64,000 nt of DNA, from contig NZ_JAUSXF010000001.1 in assembly GCF_030816475.1 (NCBI RefSeq), forward strand, positions 4,340,001 to 4,404,000. Reading direction: 5' to 3'. Shown piece by piece: positions 1 to 9,200 of the stretch. How positions within the stretch are numbered: position 1 is the first letter of the stretch; the number at the start of each line of letters is the position of its first letter. A model generated the notes under the pieces. That model was not told where the DNA came from and ran no database searches. It saw only the letters and a list, made by a program, of their open reading frames with translations. Source of the stretch: Arthrobacter pascens (GTDB lineage Bacteria > Actinomycetota > Actinomycetes > Actinomycetales > Micrococcaceae). Both the position numbers and the translations under genes were made by a program.

Positions 1-1
1 C

Positions 2-115
2 CGGGGCAGCGCCTTGAGCCTCGCCACGGGCCAGCCTCGGTGGCTGCGCTACTACGTCGCCTTCTGCTGGTATAACTACGCTGCAATGGCAAGGGGTTTG
101 CGTTATGAGCGCTGA
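2..115 (+). CDS. C-terminal end of an unidentified protein (5' truncated by window)
   Basis: An open frame enters from the window edge and stops with TGA at 113-115, overlapping the next start codon (ATG at 105) by 11 nt. The visible 37 residues are rich in Trp, Tyr and Arg (PRWLRYYVAF, WYNYAAMARG), which fits the tail of a glycosyltransferase or membrane enzyme, but too little is present to assign a family. The overlap suggests it is the upstream member of the following operon. Confidence 0.55.
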   Translation, partial: RGSALSLATGQPRWLRYYVAFCWYNYAAMARGLRYER

Positions 116-1388
116 TACGGGAATCATCTTCACGGACGCCTCGAACGCCCGGCACTCCGCCTTACGCAGCTCGCTCGGCCTCGTCGTCGGCAAGGCCGCG
201 CAAACGGGCGCCGGCTTCGCCTTCTGGATCGTGGCAGCCCACGCAACGTCCGACCGTGAGGTCGGGCTCACTACGGCCGCCGTTTCGGCGGTGATGATCT
301 GCACGCAGCTCGCGGTGCTGGGCGTCGGGTCTGCCGTGATCCTTTCAGTGGGACGGGGGGAGCCGCCCGGGCGCGTACTAGATGCGGCGTTCGCCATCGT
401 GGCCTTAGCTGGCACCGTGCTGGCCCTCGGCTACCTCGTGCTGCAGTCGGCCGTGACGCCGGACACGGCCTTGACATCGGTTCTCTTCTGGCTGACGTTC
501 CTCGTGGCTGCCATCTCGGGCACCTTGGTCATTGTGCTGGACCAGGCGCTCGTGGCGCTGGGACGCGGTGCCAGCGCGACTTCAAGGTACGCGTTGGGCG
601 GCGGAGTCTCACTCGGGGCTGCAGCGCTCGTTGCCTGGTGGGCGCACGGCGCTGCCGCCGACGTGCTGATGGCCTGCTGGACCCTCGGGACGATCGTTGC
701 ATGCGTCGTCGGTGCAGTTCAGCTGCGAAAACTGGTCGGCTACCGGCCGCGATTGTCCCTGCGCCCGGCGCGCGGCCGTCCACTCCTGGCGCTGGGCCTT
801 CCGTACCAGCTCCTCACCCTCACCGAGCGCGCACCCGGGCTGGTGCTGCCGCTCCTGCTCGCGCACACGGTGGCGCCGGAGGCAGCTGCCTACTGGTACC
901 CCGCCTGGATGATGGCCTGGGCCGCCTACTCCGCTCCGATGCTGATGGGCATCGTCCAGTTCTCGGAAGGTGTCCGCGAGCCTGACCGCCTCGTGGCGAC
1001 CACTTGGGCGAGCCTCCGTTGGTCGCTCGCTGTAGGCGGTCTGGCTGCCGCCGTCCTCGTCATCCTCGCTCACCCGCTGCTCAGTCTGCTGGGGGAGCAG
1101 TACGCTGACTCCTCCGCTGGCGCCCTGCGGTGGTTGGCGGCCGGACTCGTGCCGTACGCGGTGCTGCAGGCCTACAACGCCGTATGCCGAGCGCGTGGCC
1201 GCTACACAGAGGCGATCGTGGTCGGCGTGACGCTTGGAATCGCCCTCTGCGCCTCCGCGCTGGCTGCCGCGGACAGGGGCCCCACGGCCATGGCCCTTGC
1301 GTGGCTGGTGGTGCTCTCCATCGGGGCGGGGGCGGTCGGCCTCCGATTACTCGCCGTCCTTCGGCGCGTCACTAAGGACGCGCGATGA
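105..1388 (+). CDS. Wzx-like polysaccharide flippase family membrane protein
   Basis: This 427-residue protein has about 12 hydrophobic segments, starting with a typical flippase opening: a short polar N-terminus, then GLVVGKAAQTGAGFAFWIV. Length and layout match MOP-superfamily exporters (Wzx/RfbX), which move lipid-linked sugars across the membrane. The family is recognised by pattern, not by a unique motif. It overlaps its neighbours on both sides (11 nt upstream, 4 nt ATGA downstream), so it is probably translationally coupled. A second flippase lies at 20803-22395, so this one probably serves a different glycan. Confidence 0.7.
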   Translation: MSADTGIIFTDASNARHSALRSSLGLVVGKAAQTGAGFAFWIVAAHATSDREVGLTTAAVSAVMICTQLAVLGVGSAVILSVGRGEPPGRVLDAAFAIVALAGTVLALGYLVLQSAVTPDTALTSVLFWLTFLVAAISGTLVIVLDQALVALGRGASATSRYALGGGVSLGAAALVAWWAHGAAADVLMACWTLGTIVACVVGAVQLRKLVGYRPRLSLRPARGRPLLALGLPYQLLTLTERAPGLVLPLLLAHTVAPEAAAYWYPAWMMAWAAYSAPMLMGIVQFSEGVREPDRLVATTWASLRWSLAVGGLAAAVLVILAHPLLSLLGEQYADSSAGALRWLAAGLVPYAVLQAYNAVCRARGRYTEAIVVGVTLGIALCASALAAADRGPTAMALAWLVVLSIGAGAVGLRLLAVLRRVTKDAR

Positions 1389-3184
1389 CCAGGGAGCTTG
1401 CCATGACCATCCGAACCAACCGAACCATCCGCACCCAGGGACGCTGGAAACTACGGGAAGTGTTGTGCGCAGTGGCGGGCGTCGTTTCGCTGGCGCTTGT
1501 CGTGTGGGCCGCCTCCACGGTCGCCTTGCCCGTGAACAGCGACCTGGGGCTCGTCGCCGTGCTGCCCTTTACGTTCTGGGCGGGGGTCCTGCTTCTGAAC
1601 GTTGCCTTCGTCGTGGCGCTGCGGGGCGATGACGACGGCCCGGCGCGCCGCCCGGTCATGATCTGGCTCGTCGTTGTGCTTGTGCTCGTGCTCTTCGGGA
1701 CCGCAGCCTTCGTGACGGATGTACCGCGGGGTGAAGTCGCGTTCCGTCATCTCGGCATCGCCGACGCCCTCACGCGCGCCCAGGGTATCGACCCGGACAT
1801 CGACGCGTACTTCAACTGGCCGGGCTTCTTCGCCCTCCTGGCGACCGTGCTCCGGGCGACCGGTCTCGACCCGATGACCGTTGCAGTGTGGGCACCCGTG
1901 GTCAACATGGGTCTGTGGCTGATGGCCCTGGCCGTGCTGACGCGCTACCTGACGAGTGATCCGCGATGGCGCTGGCTCGTGCTCTGGATCTTCTGCCTCG
2001 GCAACTGGCAGGACCAGGACTACCTGTCTCCCCAGGCGTTTGGTTTCTTCCTGTACCTCGTCGTGATCGCGCTGATCCTCGGCCCGTTGGCCGCGCGGCC
2101 CCCCAAGTTCAGCGGCTTCCGAAACACCGACCTGGCGACGTGGTGGCAAGGGCGCACGCCCGCCGAGCCCCGCCCGGGATATCGGGTGAGCGCCCTCGCG
2201 GTGACCCTCCTGCTGGTCGCGGTCATTTGCGCGAGCCATCAGCTGACGCCGTTCCTGGTGCTCATCGCCCTCACCGCTCTCACCCTGAGCGGGCGTGTCT
2301 GGCCGAGCCGGCTGCCGCTGATCACCGCGGTCATGCTGGCGCTCTGGCTCGTCTACCCCGCCAGTGCATACCTCGCCGCGAACCCACCCCTGGCAGAAGG
2401 AGGACTGTTGGCCGCCATTGAAGCGAACGTCGTCGACCGCGTGGGCGGGACCGCCGGGCACGTGCTCGTGGTGCAGGTTCGGATCGTTCTCACACTTGTG
2501 CTGTGGGCCCTCGCTGTGGCGGGGGCAGTGCGTGACCGACGCAGAGGGCGTCTCGACATCCGGGTGGTCCTCCTCGCCGTTACCCCGCTGGTGCTCTTCC
2601 CCGTGCAGTTGTACGGCGGGGAAATGCTCATCCGCGTCTCGCTGTTCGCGCTGCCCTTCATCGCCATGCAGGCGTGCTCGATCCTGCTTCCTTCGGGGGA
2701 ACGCAGCACACGCCTCTCCTTCCGAGCCGCGGGGGGCCTGGCGCTCGCCTGCTCCCTGCTGGCAGTGCTAACCGTTACAGGCCGGTTCGGAAACGCCGAG
2801 TATGACGTCTTCACCGACGGTGAGATCGCCGCCGTCGCCGCCGTGCAGCGCCTCGCGCCACCCGGCGCGACGATCATCTCGGCTGCCCACCCGACGCCGT
2901 GGCGAAGCGAGGCCTACCTCGACCACCGGTATCACACGATCGAGGACCTGTGCCCGTCCGATTTGTCGACGGCGAAGTGCGGCCCGCTCGTCTACGAAGA
3001 CGCCCGGCGTGATCCTGCCGGTGCCGTCGTGCTGCTCACGCGCTCGTCGGAGGCGAGTCTCGTGCTTCAGGGCGCCAGCAGCGCGAGCGGCTTGGCCGAT
3101 CTGGAGAAGTGGCTGAGCACTCAGGACGGCGTGGAGCTCGCGTTCAGCAACTCCGACGCAAGCGCTTACCGGGTGACGCCATGA
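1385..3184 (+). CDS. Large polytopic membrane protein, GT-C/polymerase-like, function unknown
   Basis: The 599-residue product has some 11 to 13 membrane segments and a soluble tail of about 110 residues (from about 485) containing a cysteine pair (DLCPSDLSTAKCG). Many membrane segments plus an extracytoplasmic C-terminal domain is the layout of GT-C glycosyltransferases and some polysaccharide polymerases, but I see no diagnostic GT-C motif. The start at 1385 has AAGGA at 1374-1378; a second ATG at 1403 with AGGGAG at 1390-1395 is equally plausible. The gene overlaps the preceding flippase by ATGA and the next gene by 4 nt, pointing to one glycan-export operon. Confidence 0.6.
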   Translation: MTRELAMTIRTNRTIRTQGRWKLREVLCAVAGVVSLALVVWAASTVALPVNSDLGLVAVLPFTFWAGVLLLNVAFVVALRGDDDGPARRPVMIWLVVVLVLVLFGTAAFVTDVPRGEVAFRHLGIADALTRAQGIDPDIDAYFNWPGFFALLATVLRATGLDPMTVAVWAPVVNMGLWLMALAVLTRYLTSDPRWRWLVLWIFCLGNWQDQDYLSPQAFGFFLYLVVIALILGPLAARPPKFSGFRNTDLATWWQGRTPAEPRPGYRVSALAVTLLLVAVICASHQLTPFLVLIALTALTLSGRVWPSRLPLITAVMLALWLVYPASAYLAANPPLAEGGLLAAIEANVVDRVGGTAGHVLVVQVRIVLTLVLWALAVAGAVRDRRRGRLDIRVVLLAVTPLVLFPVQLYGGEMLIRVSLFALPFIAMQACSILLPSGERSTRLSFRAAGGLALACSLLAVLTVTGRFGNAEYDVFTDGEIAAVAAVQRLAPPGATIISAAHPTPWRSEAYLDHRYHTIEDLCPSDLSTAKCGPLVYEDARRDPAGAVVLLTRSSEASLVLQGASSASGLADLEKWLSTQDGVELAFSNSDASAYRVTP

Positions 3185-3522
3185 ACGCCGGCGGAGTTAG
3201 CCGTCCCACCATGGCGCTTGGTCTCGCGGCCATCGCGCTGTCGCTGGTAACGCTCGTCGGGCTACCGACACCGCTGCAGGCGGTTGCCGCGATAGCCATC
3301 CTCGTCTTGCTCCCGGGACAGGCACTGGCCCGGCTCACGCCGGTTACCGACCTCGCGCTCGGCGCGCTGCTTGTCCTGGCGCTCGGCCTCGCCGCGCTCA
3401 CAGCTGTGTCCACGACGATGTTCTACCTCGCTGTGTGGTCATGGCAGGCGTGCATCATCACGATGGGCGTCATCACCATCCTCGCGTGCATTGCACGCGC
3501 ACGACAGGAGGCCACATCATGA
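3181..3522 (+). CDS. Small membrane protein, function unknown
   Basis: This 113-residue protein has three to four hydrophobic segments and a short charged C-terminus (ARARQEATS). The start is ATG at 3181, overlapping the previous stop by ATGA; a longer in-frame reading from 3109 would run through the upstream gene and is unlikely. Its position between two larger membrane-glycan genes suggests an accessory subunit. No family recognised. Confidence 0.6.
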   Translation: MNAGGVSRPTMALGLAAIALSLVTLVGLPTPLQAVAAIAILVLLPGQALARLTPVTDLALGALLVLALGLAALTAVSTTMFYLAVWSWQACIITMGVITILACIARARQEATS

Positions 3523-3722
3523 TCGATCTGGCGGGACTGCTCGCTACTGCCGCCCTGCTCGTCACCCTCGTCGCGCTCGAGGTCCGACGCGCGGGACCAG
3601 ATGCCGGGCAGCCCACACGTCTGCGGCTCCTCGGCCTAACGGTGAGCCGCAGGGTCGTCGCCGTCATGTGGGTGGTGTCCGTGCTCCTCTTCCTTCCACG
3701 CGTGCTCGGGCTGCTCACGTGA
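3519..3722 (+). CDS. DUF2304-sized small membrane protein
   Basis: This 67-residue protein has two hydrophobic segments separated by a basic loop of about 20 residues. The start is ATG 3519, overlapping the upstream TGA, with AGGAGG at 3506-3511. The gene ends inside the GTGA start of the metallophosphoesterase. Size and layout recall small DUF2304-type proteins of polysaccharide loci, but that is a guess from shape only. Confidence 0.5.
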   Translation: MIDLAGLLATAALLVTLVALEVRRAGPDAGQPTRLRLLGLTVSRRVVAVMWVVSVLLFLPRVLGLLT

Positions 3723-4771
3723 GCAGCCCGGCCCGATGGTGGCTCCTCAGCGACCTCCACCTGGGCATGTCGGACGACGACCCCCGGCGCCCCGGCAGAA
3801 TGCTGCCGGAGTTCCTGCGCCGGGAGGTGCCCGCGGCCTCAGGTCCGAAGCAGCACGTCGCCTTCATCGGTGACACGTTCGAGCTGGTCGGGTTCGCTGA
3901 GGACGAGAGCCTTGCCCGGCTCGAGTCCATCCTCGCCCGCCACCCCGAGACGTTCTCGGCGCTGAAGGCGTGTGCGGCGGACGGCGTGCAGCTGCACTTC
4001 GTGTGCGGCAACCATGACGTGGAGCTGGCCCGCCCCTCGGTTGCCGCCCGGCTGTCGGCGCTGCTGTCACCCGGCGAGCCCTCGCAGGTCCGGGTGCACC
4101 CGTGGTTCCTGCACGTACCCCACGTGCTCGTTGCCGAGCACGGGCACCAGCATCATGCCCTGCATCGGATGCCCGAGGTGCTCCGCACGGCGGTCAACGG
4201 CACCGACGAGCTGGAGCTGCCACCGCTCGCCGCCTGGAACGCCGATCCGTCGAGGTCGCGCCTCAGCCGTGCCCGGGCCGTTGCCCGGGCTTGCCTGGCC
4301 TCCGAGCGGGCGGAACGCCGCGTACGGGAGCTGGCGTACGACGAGCTGTTGCAGACCGAGTCATTGCGGCTCGCGCTCGACGGGGTGGCCGTTCGGGACC
4401 TGGCTCGACTGTCCCGGTTCCGGACGGTGTCGGCGCTCCCGGTCGCCGCGACCCGCATGGTGCTCGCGGCCGCCGGCCGCAGAATCGCCAGCGAGGAGGC
4501 GCCTGCTGCAGCGGGCCGGTTCGCACGTACCCTGGACGCGCACGGTTCTGGGGTGGCCTGGTATGTCTCCGGCCACACCCACAGGGCCCTTGAGTCCGAG
4601 CTCGAGTCGTGTCCCACACGGTACGTCAATACCGGAACGTGGTGTTCGGACGTCCGCGGAAGTGGACCTGACCAGACGGACCGTCGGGCGTTCCCGTTCG
4701 CCGTGGTCGACGTCGCCCGCGACGGCGCCACCAGCGGCGGGCTGAGGTATTGGCGTCCGGACCGGGGCTAA
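3719..4771 (+). CDS. Calcineurin-like metallophosphoesterase (LpxH-like)
   Basis: The 350-residue product carries the full set of metallophosphoesterase metal ligands: SDLHLG (Asp12, His14), GDTFE (Asp52), GNHD near residue 100, an AEHGHQHH block near 142 and GHTHR near 283. SDLHLG plus GNHD resembles the UDP-diacylglucosamine hydrolase-like branch; since this is not a lipid A-making organism, the substrate is unknown and may be a lipid- or nucleotide-linked intermediate of the adjacent glycan genes. I chose GTG 3719 because it overlaps the upstream TGA as GTGA and begins 10 residues before the first motif. No signal peptide, so cytoplasmic. Confidence 0.8.
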   Translation: MSSPARWWLLSDLHLGMSDDDPRRPGRMLPEFLRREVPAASGPKQHVAFIGDTFELVGFAEDESLARLESILARHPETFSALKACAADGVQLHFVCGNHDVELARPSVAARLSALLSPGEPSQVRVHPWFLHVPHVLVAEHGHQHHALHRMPEVLRTAVNGTDELELPPLAAWNADPSRSRLSRARAVARACLASERAERRVRELAYDELLQTESLRLALDGVAVRDLARLSRFRTVSALPVAATRMVLAAAGRRIASEEAPAAAGRFARTLDAHGSGVAWYVSGHTHRALESELESCPTRYVNTGTWCSDVRGSGPDQTDRRAFPFAVVDVARDGATSGGLRYWRPDRG

Positions 4772-4780
4772 GCCCTACCG

Positions 4781-5800
4781 CTAACCAGGGCCTCGAGACC
4801 CGCTGTCAGTCTGCATTCCGCCCGAAACCGGACGGAATTCCCAGGTATAAGAGCCGTCAGCCTTAAGGCTCATGCGCAGGTGACCCCATGTGTCGCTAAA
4901 CTTCCGCTCCACATAAGGGGGGGTGCTGGTGAACGGCCGGAGGCCGATTCCACCGGTAGACACCTGAAATTGTTGCATCCCGTCCGCAACGCACTGGTCT
5001 TCGTTGTTCACCGGGCAGGTCCGCTCATAATTGTGCTGTGAGCCGGATAGCAACACGCGGACACGGTTCGCCCAGAACATGTCTATCCACGGCTTCGCCT
5101 GAGAGAAGCGGGTATGGCTCGATGTGTTGCTGGTGAAATACGGATCGTGGTAAATAGCCGCCAGATGCTTTCCAGCGGCCTTTGCGGCTTTGAGGTCGGC
5201 ATCCATCTCCGAGGTCATTGCCTTCGCCCGCGTAGCGTTGTACTGCCATGTTGCCGTGGGCGCTACCAGAAAGTGCCAGTTGCCCTTGTCGAACGAATAC
5301 CATTCAAGGGCGTCCTGGAACCGTCCAAGATCGGAGCTCGTCGCGCTCTTCACCGGGGACACGCACTGCCCATCCATGTACCGGTCAACGTCGTCATTCC
5401 CGCCGGGTTCAACATCATGATTCGGGCCAGCGGTCCAGTACATCCTGGTCTTAGCCGGACCCCACAACTGGTCGTAAGCCTTGAGCGTGGCACAGGTGCC
5501 GTTGTCGTACTGGAAATCGCCCAGCATCAGGAAGTTATCCAGCGAATCGTCGTTGAGACCTGCGATGATGCTAGCCGCGTTCTTACCACTGGCCGATGTA
5601 GGCGACGTGTTACCCGGAGGGTTCACATCCCCGACTGCGGCGAACTCAAACGACTGATCGGACCGCGTAGTGGGCGTCGGTAGGGCTGAGACAGATGTCT
5701 CGGCCGGGGGCGCGGTCATTCCTGTCGGTTGAGGTGCGGGGGCCGAGCAGCCGGCCAGGAAGACTGCCGCCACCCCAAGGGCGACCACGTGTTTACGCAT
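4781..5800 (-). CDS. Secreted metallophosphoesterase lipoprotein
   Basis: A 339-residue protein with a lipoprotein signal (VFLAGC lipobox, Cys18) and a Pro/Thr-rich linker to about residue 45, then a purple-acid-phosphatase-like fold: AAVGDVN, MLGDFQY, a GPNHD box in place of GNHD, AIYHDPYF, and GSQHNYER in the position of the GHVHAYER box. The Gly-to-Pro change in the NHD box and Gln in GSQH deserve a check against active homologues. It is predicted to be anchored outside the membrane. It converges on the cytoplasmic phosphoesterase with 9 nt between stops. Substrate unknown. Confidence 0.75.
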   Translation of the reverse strand: MRKHVVALGVAAVFLAGCSAPAPQPTGMTAPPAETSVSALPTPTTRSDQSFEFAAVGDVNPPGNTSPTSASGKNAASIIAGLNDDSLDNFLMLGDFQYDNGTCATLKAYDQLWGPAKTRMYWTAGPNHDVEPGGNDDVDRYMDGQCVSPVKSATSSDLGRFQDALEWYSFDKGNWHFLVAPTATWQYNATRAKAMTSEMDADLKAAKAAGKHLAAIYHDPYFTSNTSSHTRFSQAKPWIDMFWANRVRVLLSGSQHNYERTCPVNNEDQCVADGMQQFQVSTGGIGLRPFTSTPPYVERKFSDTWGHLRMSLKADGSYTWEFRPVSGGMQTDSGSRGPG

Positions 5801-6250
5801 ACGTCAGATGATAGGCTCCTGCCGAAACGGTGCCTATGCGACCGCACCCCGCGTTAGGCGCGCAGCTCGTGTCGGTCTTCAGTTCGGCCGGCGCATTTCA
5901 TTGTGCCCTGAGCTGGGAAAACTATTCCGAGCGGTCCGTGACCGGTTTTGGCCGCCTGCTGAGGCTCCGCCACAAACTTCTGCGGGTATCCACAGAGTCG
6001 CCCCCGTTGGCTAGGAGGCGTACGCGTGCTGGGCCTAGGGTTGAAAAACGCGGATGCCCTGCGGGTATGCGGTCCATGGTTCCGGACCGGATAGAGGAGA
6101 GACGAACTAGTCTCGCCACCTCCAGGACGTCGGTAACAACTAACTGAATGCGACAGCCAGGCGCCGGTTACCGGCATCTCAGGCAGGACAGGGCAGTGCA
6201 GACGCCCCAGGCCTGCCGCTTCGTGGTTGTGCCGTCACTTTGGAGCCAAA
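5801..6250. other. Intergenic region between divergent genes
   Basis: About 450 bp separate the phosphoesterase lipoprotein (minus) from the giant secreted protein (plus). I see no convincing gene. The region must hold promoters for both genes, but I cannot place a convincing -35/-10 pair. A GTATCCACA one-mismatch DnaA-box-like site lies near 5986-5994. Confidence 0.4.
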
Positions 6251-9200
6251 ATGAAGTCTGCACGTGGATTGTTTTCCCGCAGGATCCTGAAGCTGGGCGC
6301 GTCCGCCATGGCCGCCGGGCTGCTCGCGTCGACCCTCTCCATTGCGGCATTCCCATGGGCCCTGTCACCCGCCAGGGCCGCAGGTCCCTGTGACGTTCCG
6401 GTGGTCAGCAAGGTGGCCTGCGAAAATACCCAACCGGGCAGCCCCGCTTCCGAGTGGCAGGTTTTCGGAGCTGGGAATTCCACTATTCAGGGTTATGCCA
6501 CGTCCATGAGCGTCAACGCGGGCGAGGCATTGGCTTTCAAAATCAAAACGCCTTCCACGTCGTATCGAATTGATATTTATCGCCTTGGCTACTACCAAGG
6601 GCTAGGAGCGAGAAAAGTCGCGGCCAATATCCTTCCTTCGGTACCCCTACCGCAGTCCCAACCGAACTGCGCGACCTTTTCGGCCACCGGCCTAATTGAC
6701 TGCGGTAACTGGGCAGTGTCAGCGTCCTGGCAGGTGCCGGCATCCGCTGTCTCCGGCGTGTACCTTGCCCTCCTTGTCCGGAATGACACGACGGCCGCAA
6801 GCGCCATTCCATTCGTCGTTCGGGACGATTCCGCGCATTCCGCAATGCTTTTTCAAACATCCGACAGTACTTGGCAGGCGTACAACAGTTATGGAGGCAA
6901 CAGCCTCTATCAGTGCACGGTCGCGTGCCCGCCTGGAAGTCCGCAAGCCTACAAAGGCGCCTTCAAGGTCTCGTACAATAGGCCCTTTAATTCGGGGGCC
7001 GATGACTTGGGTCGAAGCTGGCTTATGTACACGGAGTACCCCATGATCCGGTTCATGGAAGCTAACGGCTACGACGTGAGCTACATGAGCGGCTTAGATG
7101 TCGCGACCAAAGCGCCACTGCTGTTGAACCATAAGGCCTTCTTGTCCGTGGGGCATGATGAGTACTGGTCAGCTGAGCAGCGTGCGAATGTCGAAGCGGC
7201 CCGCGATGCGGGAGTTAACCTAGCCTTTTTCAGCGGCAACGAAATGTTCTGGAAGACCCGGTGGGAATCCAGCGCTGCTGGTACGACCACACCTGGCAGA
7301 ACGTTAGTGTCCTATAAGGACACTCATTTCAACGCGCAGGTAGATCCTGTCTCATGGACTGGAACATGGCGTGACCCCCGGTATGGGACCTCCTCTGGAG
7401 GGGGCAACCCCGAAAATTCCCTCACCGGACAATTCTTTCTTGTAAATTCCGGAACGACTGATATTAAGGTCACCTCGGACTTCGCCCGGCTTCGCCTTTG
7501 GCGCAACACTGTTGTGGCCGGTCTGGCCAACGGAGCCACCGCAACGCTTGCACCCGGTGTTGGTGTCCTAGGTTACGAGTGGGATGTCGATGCCGACAAT
7601 GGATTCAGGCCCGCTGGAGCCTTTCGGCTTTCGCAAACCACCAATTCAAGCGCAGAAGTCTTCACTGACTACGGCTCTTCCACGGCCAACAATCAGAGCG
7701 CAACGCACAACCTTGTCATGTACAAGGCCGCATCGGGGGCGTTGGTTTTCGGGGCTGGGACGGTGCAATGGTCGTGGGGGCTTGATGGGTTCACGACAGG
7801 CAAGGCAGTAGACAAGACGATGCAACAGGCCACCGTAAACTTATTTGCGGACATGGGTGTTCAACCGCCTACCCTTATCGCTGGCCTTACAGCGGCATCA
7901 GCGTCATCGGATGCTTCGCGTCCCACCTCTTCTATCGTTACGCCTGCACCTTCGTCCCTCGTCACAGACGGCACCCTCGTGACTGTGACCGGGACGGCCG
8001 CAGATACAGGGGGCGGTGCGGTAGCCAGCGTTGAAGTATCCACGGACGGCGGTACGACTTGGCGTCCAGCCACAGGAACAACCAATTGGACGTTCAGCTG
8101 GACTGCGCACGGAAGTCCAACGACGACATTGCGATCGCGGGCAGTCGACGACAGTGGAAATATGGAGCTGCCGACAGCAGGAAATACTGTAAGTGTTCCA
8201 TGCCCTTGTTCGATATTCGGCGTGAGCACGGTTCCAGCGATACCAGATGCCAATGATGGTGGGTCTGTCGAGGTGGGAGCAAAATTCTACTCAGACGTCG
8301 CCGGGACGGTCACTGGCGTTAGGTACTACAAATCAACCAAGAACACTGGCACCCACATCGGCAATGTTTGGAGTGAATCCGGACAACGCCTGGCCACTGC
8401 AACATTTACTGGCGAGACTTCGAGTGGCTGGCAGACAGTCAACTTCAGCCCGGCCCTGACGATTTCGGCCCAAACACGATACGTCGTTTCTTACTTCGCA
8501 CCTGCCGGGCATTACGCCCAGTTCAATGGATACTTCTACAATCATCCGTCTCCCGCACCGGCCGGAAATGGATCGACAGATAGTTCGCCCCTCCATTTCA
8601 CACGAAGCGTCCCCGGAAGTCCTAACGGTTTCTACCGCTACGGCCCATCCTCAGGCTTTCCAAACCAGATTTATGATGCTGAATATTATTGGGTTGACCC
8701 CATTTTCAGCCCCGCCAGCACCGCTCCCCTCGTTGCTTCTGTTTCGCCGGTGAATAATGCCACGGGTGTGGATGTGGCGGTGAAGCCGACTGTGACGTTC
8801 AACCAGGGTGTGACCGGGTCGTCTGTGGTGTTTGCTTTGAAGGATGCTGCGAATACGTCCGTGACCGGCTCTGTGGCTTATGATTCGGCGTCTCGGACGG
8901 CGACGTTTGCGCCAGCAAGTGCGCTGGCGTCCGGGACGGTGTACACGGCGACTGTGAGTGGCGCGACGAATGCCGCGGGGCAGGCGATGACAGCGCCCTA
9001 TTCCTGGTCGTTTACAACCGTGGCTCCTCCGACGGTTGCTTCTGTTTCGCCGGTGAATAATGCCACGGGTGTGGATGTGGCGGTGAAGCCGACTGTGACG
9101 TTCAACCAGGGTGTGACCGGGTCGTCTGTGGTGTTTGCTTTGAAGGATGCTGCGAATACGTCCGTGACCGGCTCTGTGGCTTATGATTCGGCGTCTCGGA

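Noticed and set aside
1451..2461. 336-residue minus-strand open frame
   Set aside because: Antisense shadow of the 599-residue membrane protein; composition rich in His, Gln, Arg and Glu typical of complement reading of GC-rich membrane genes.
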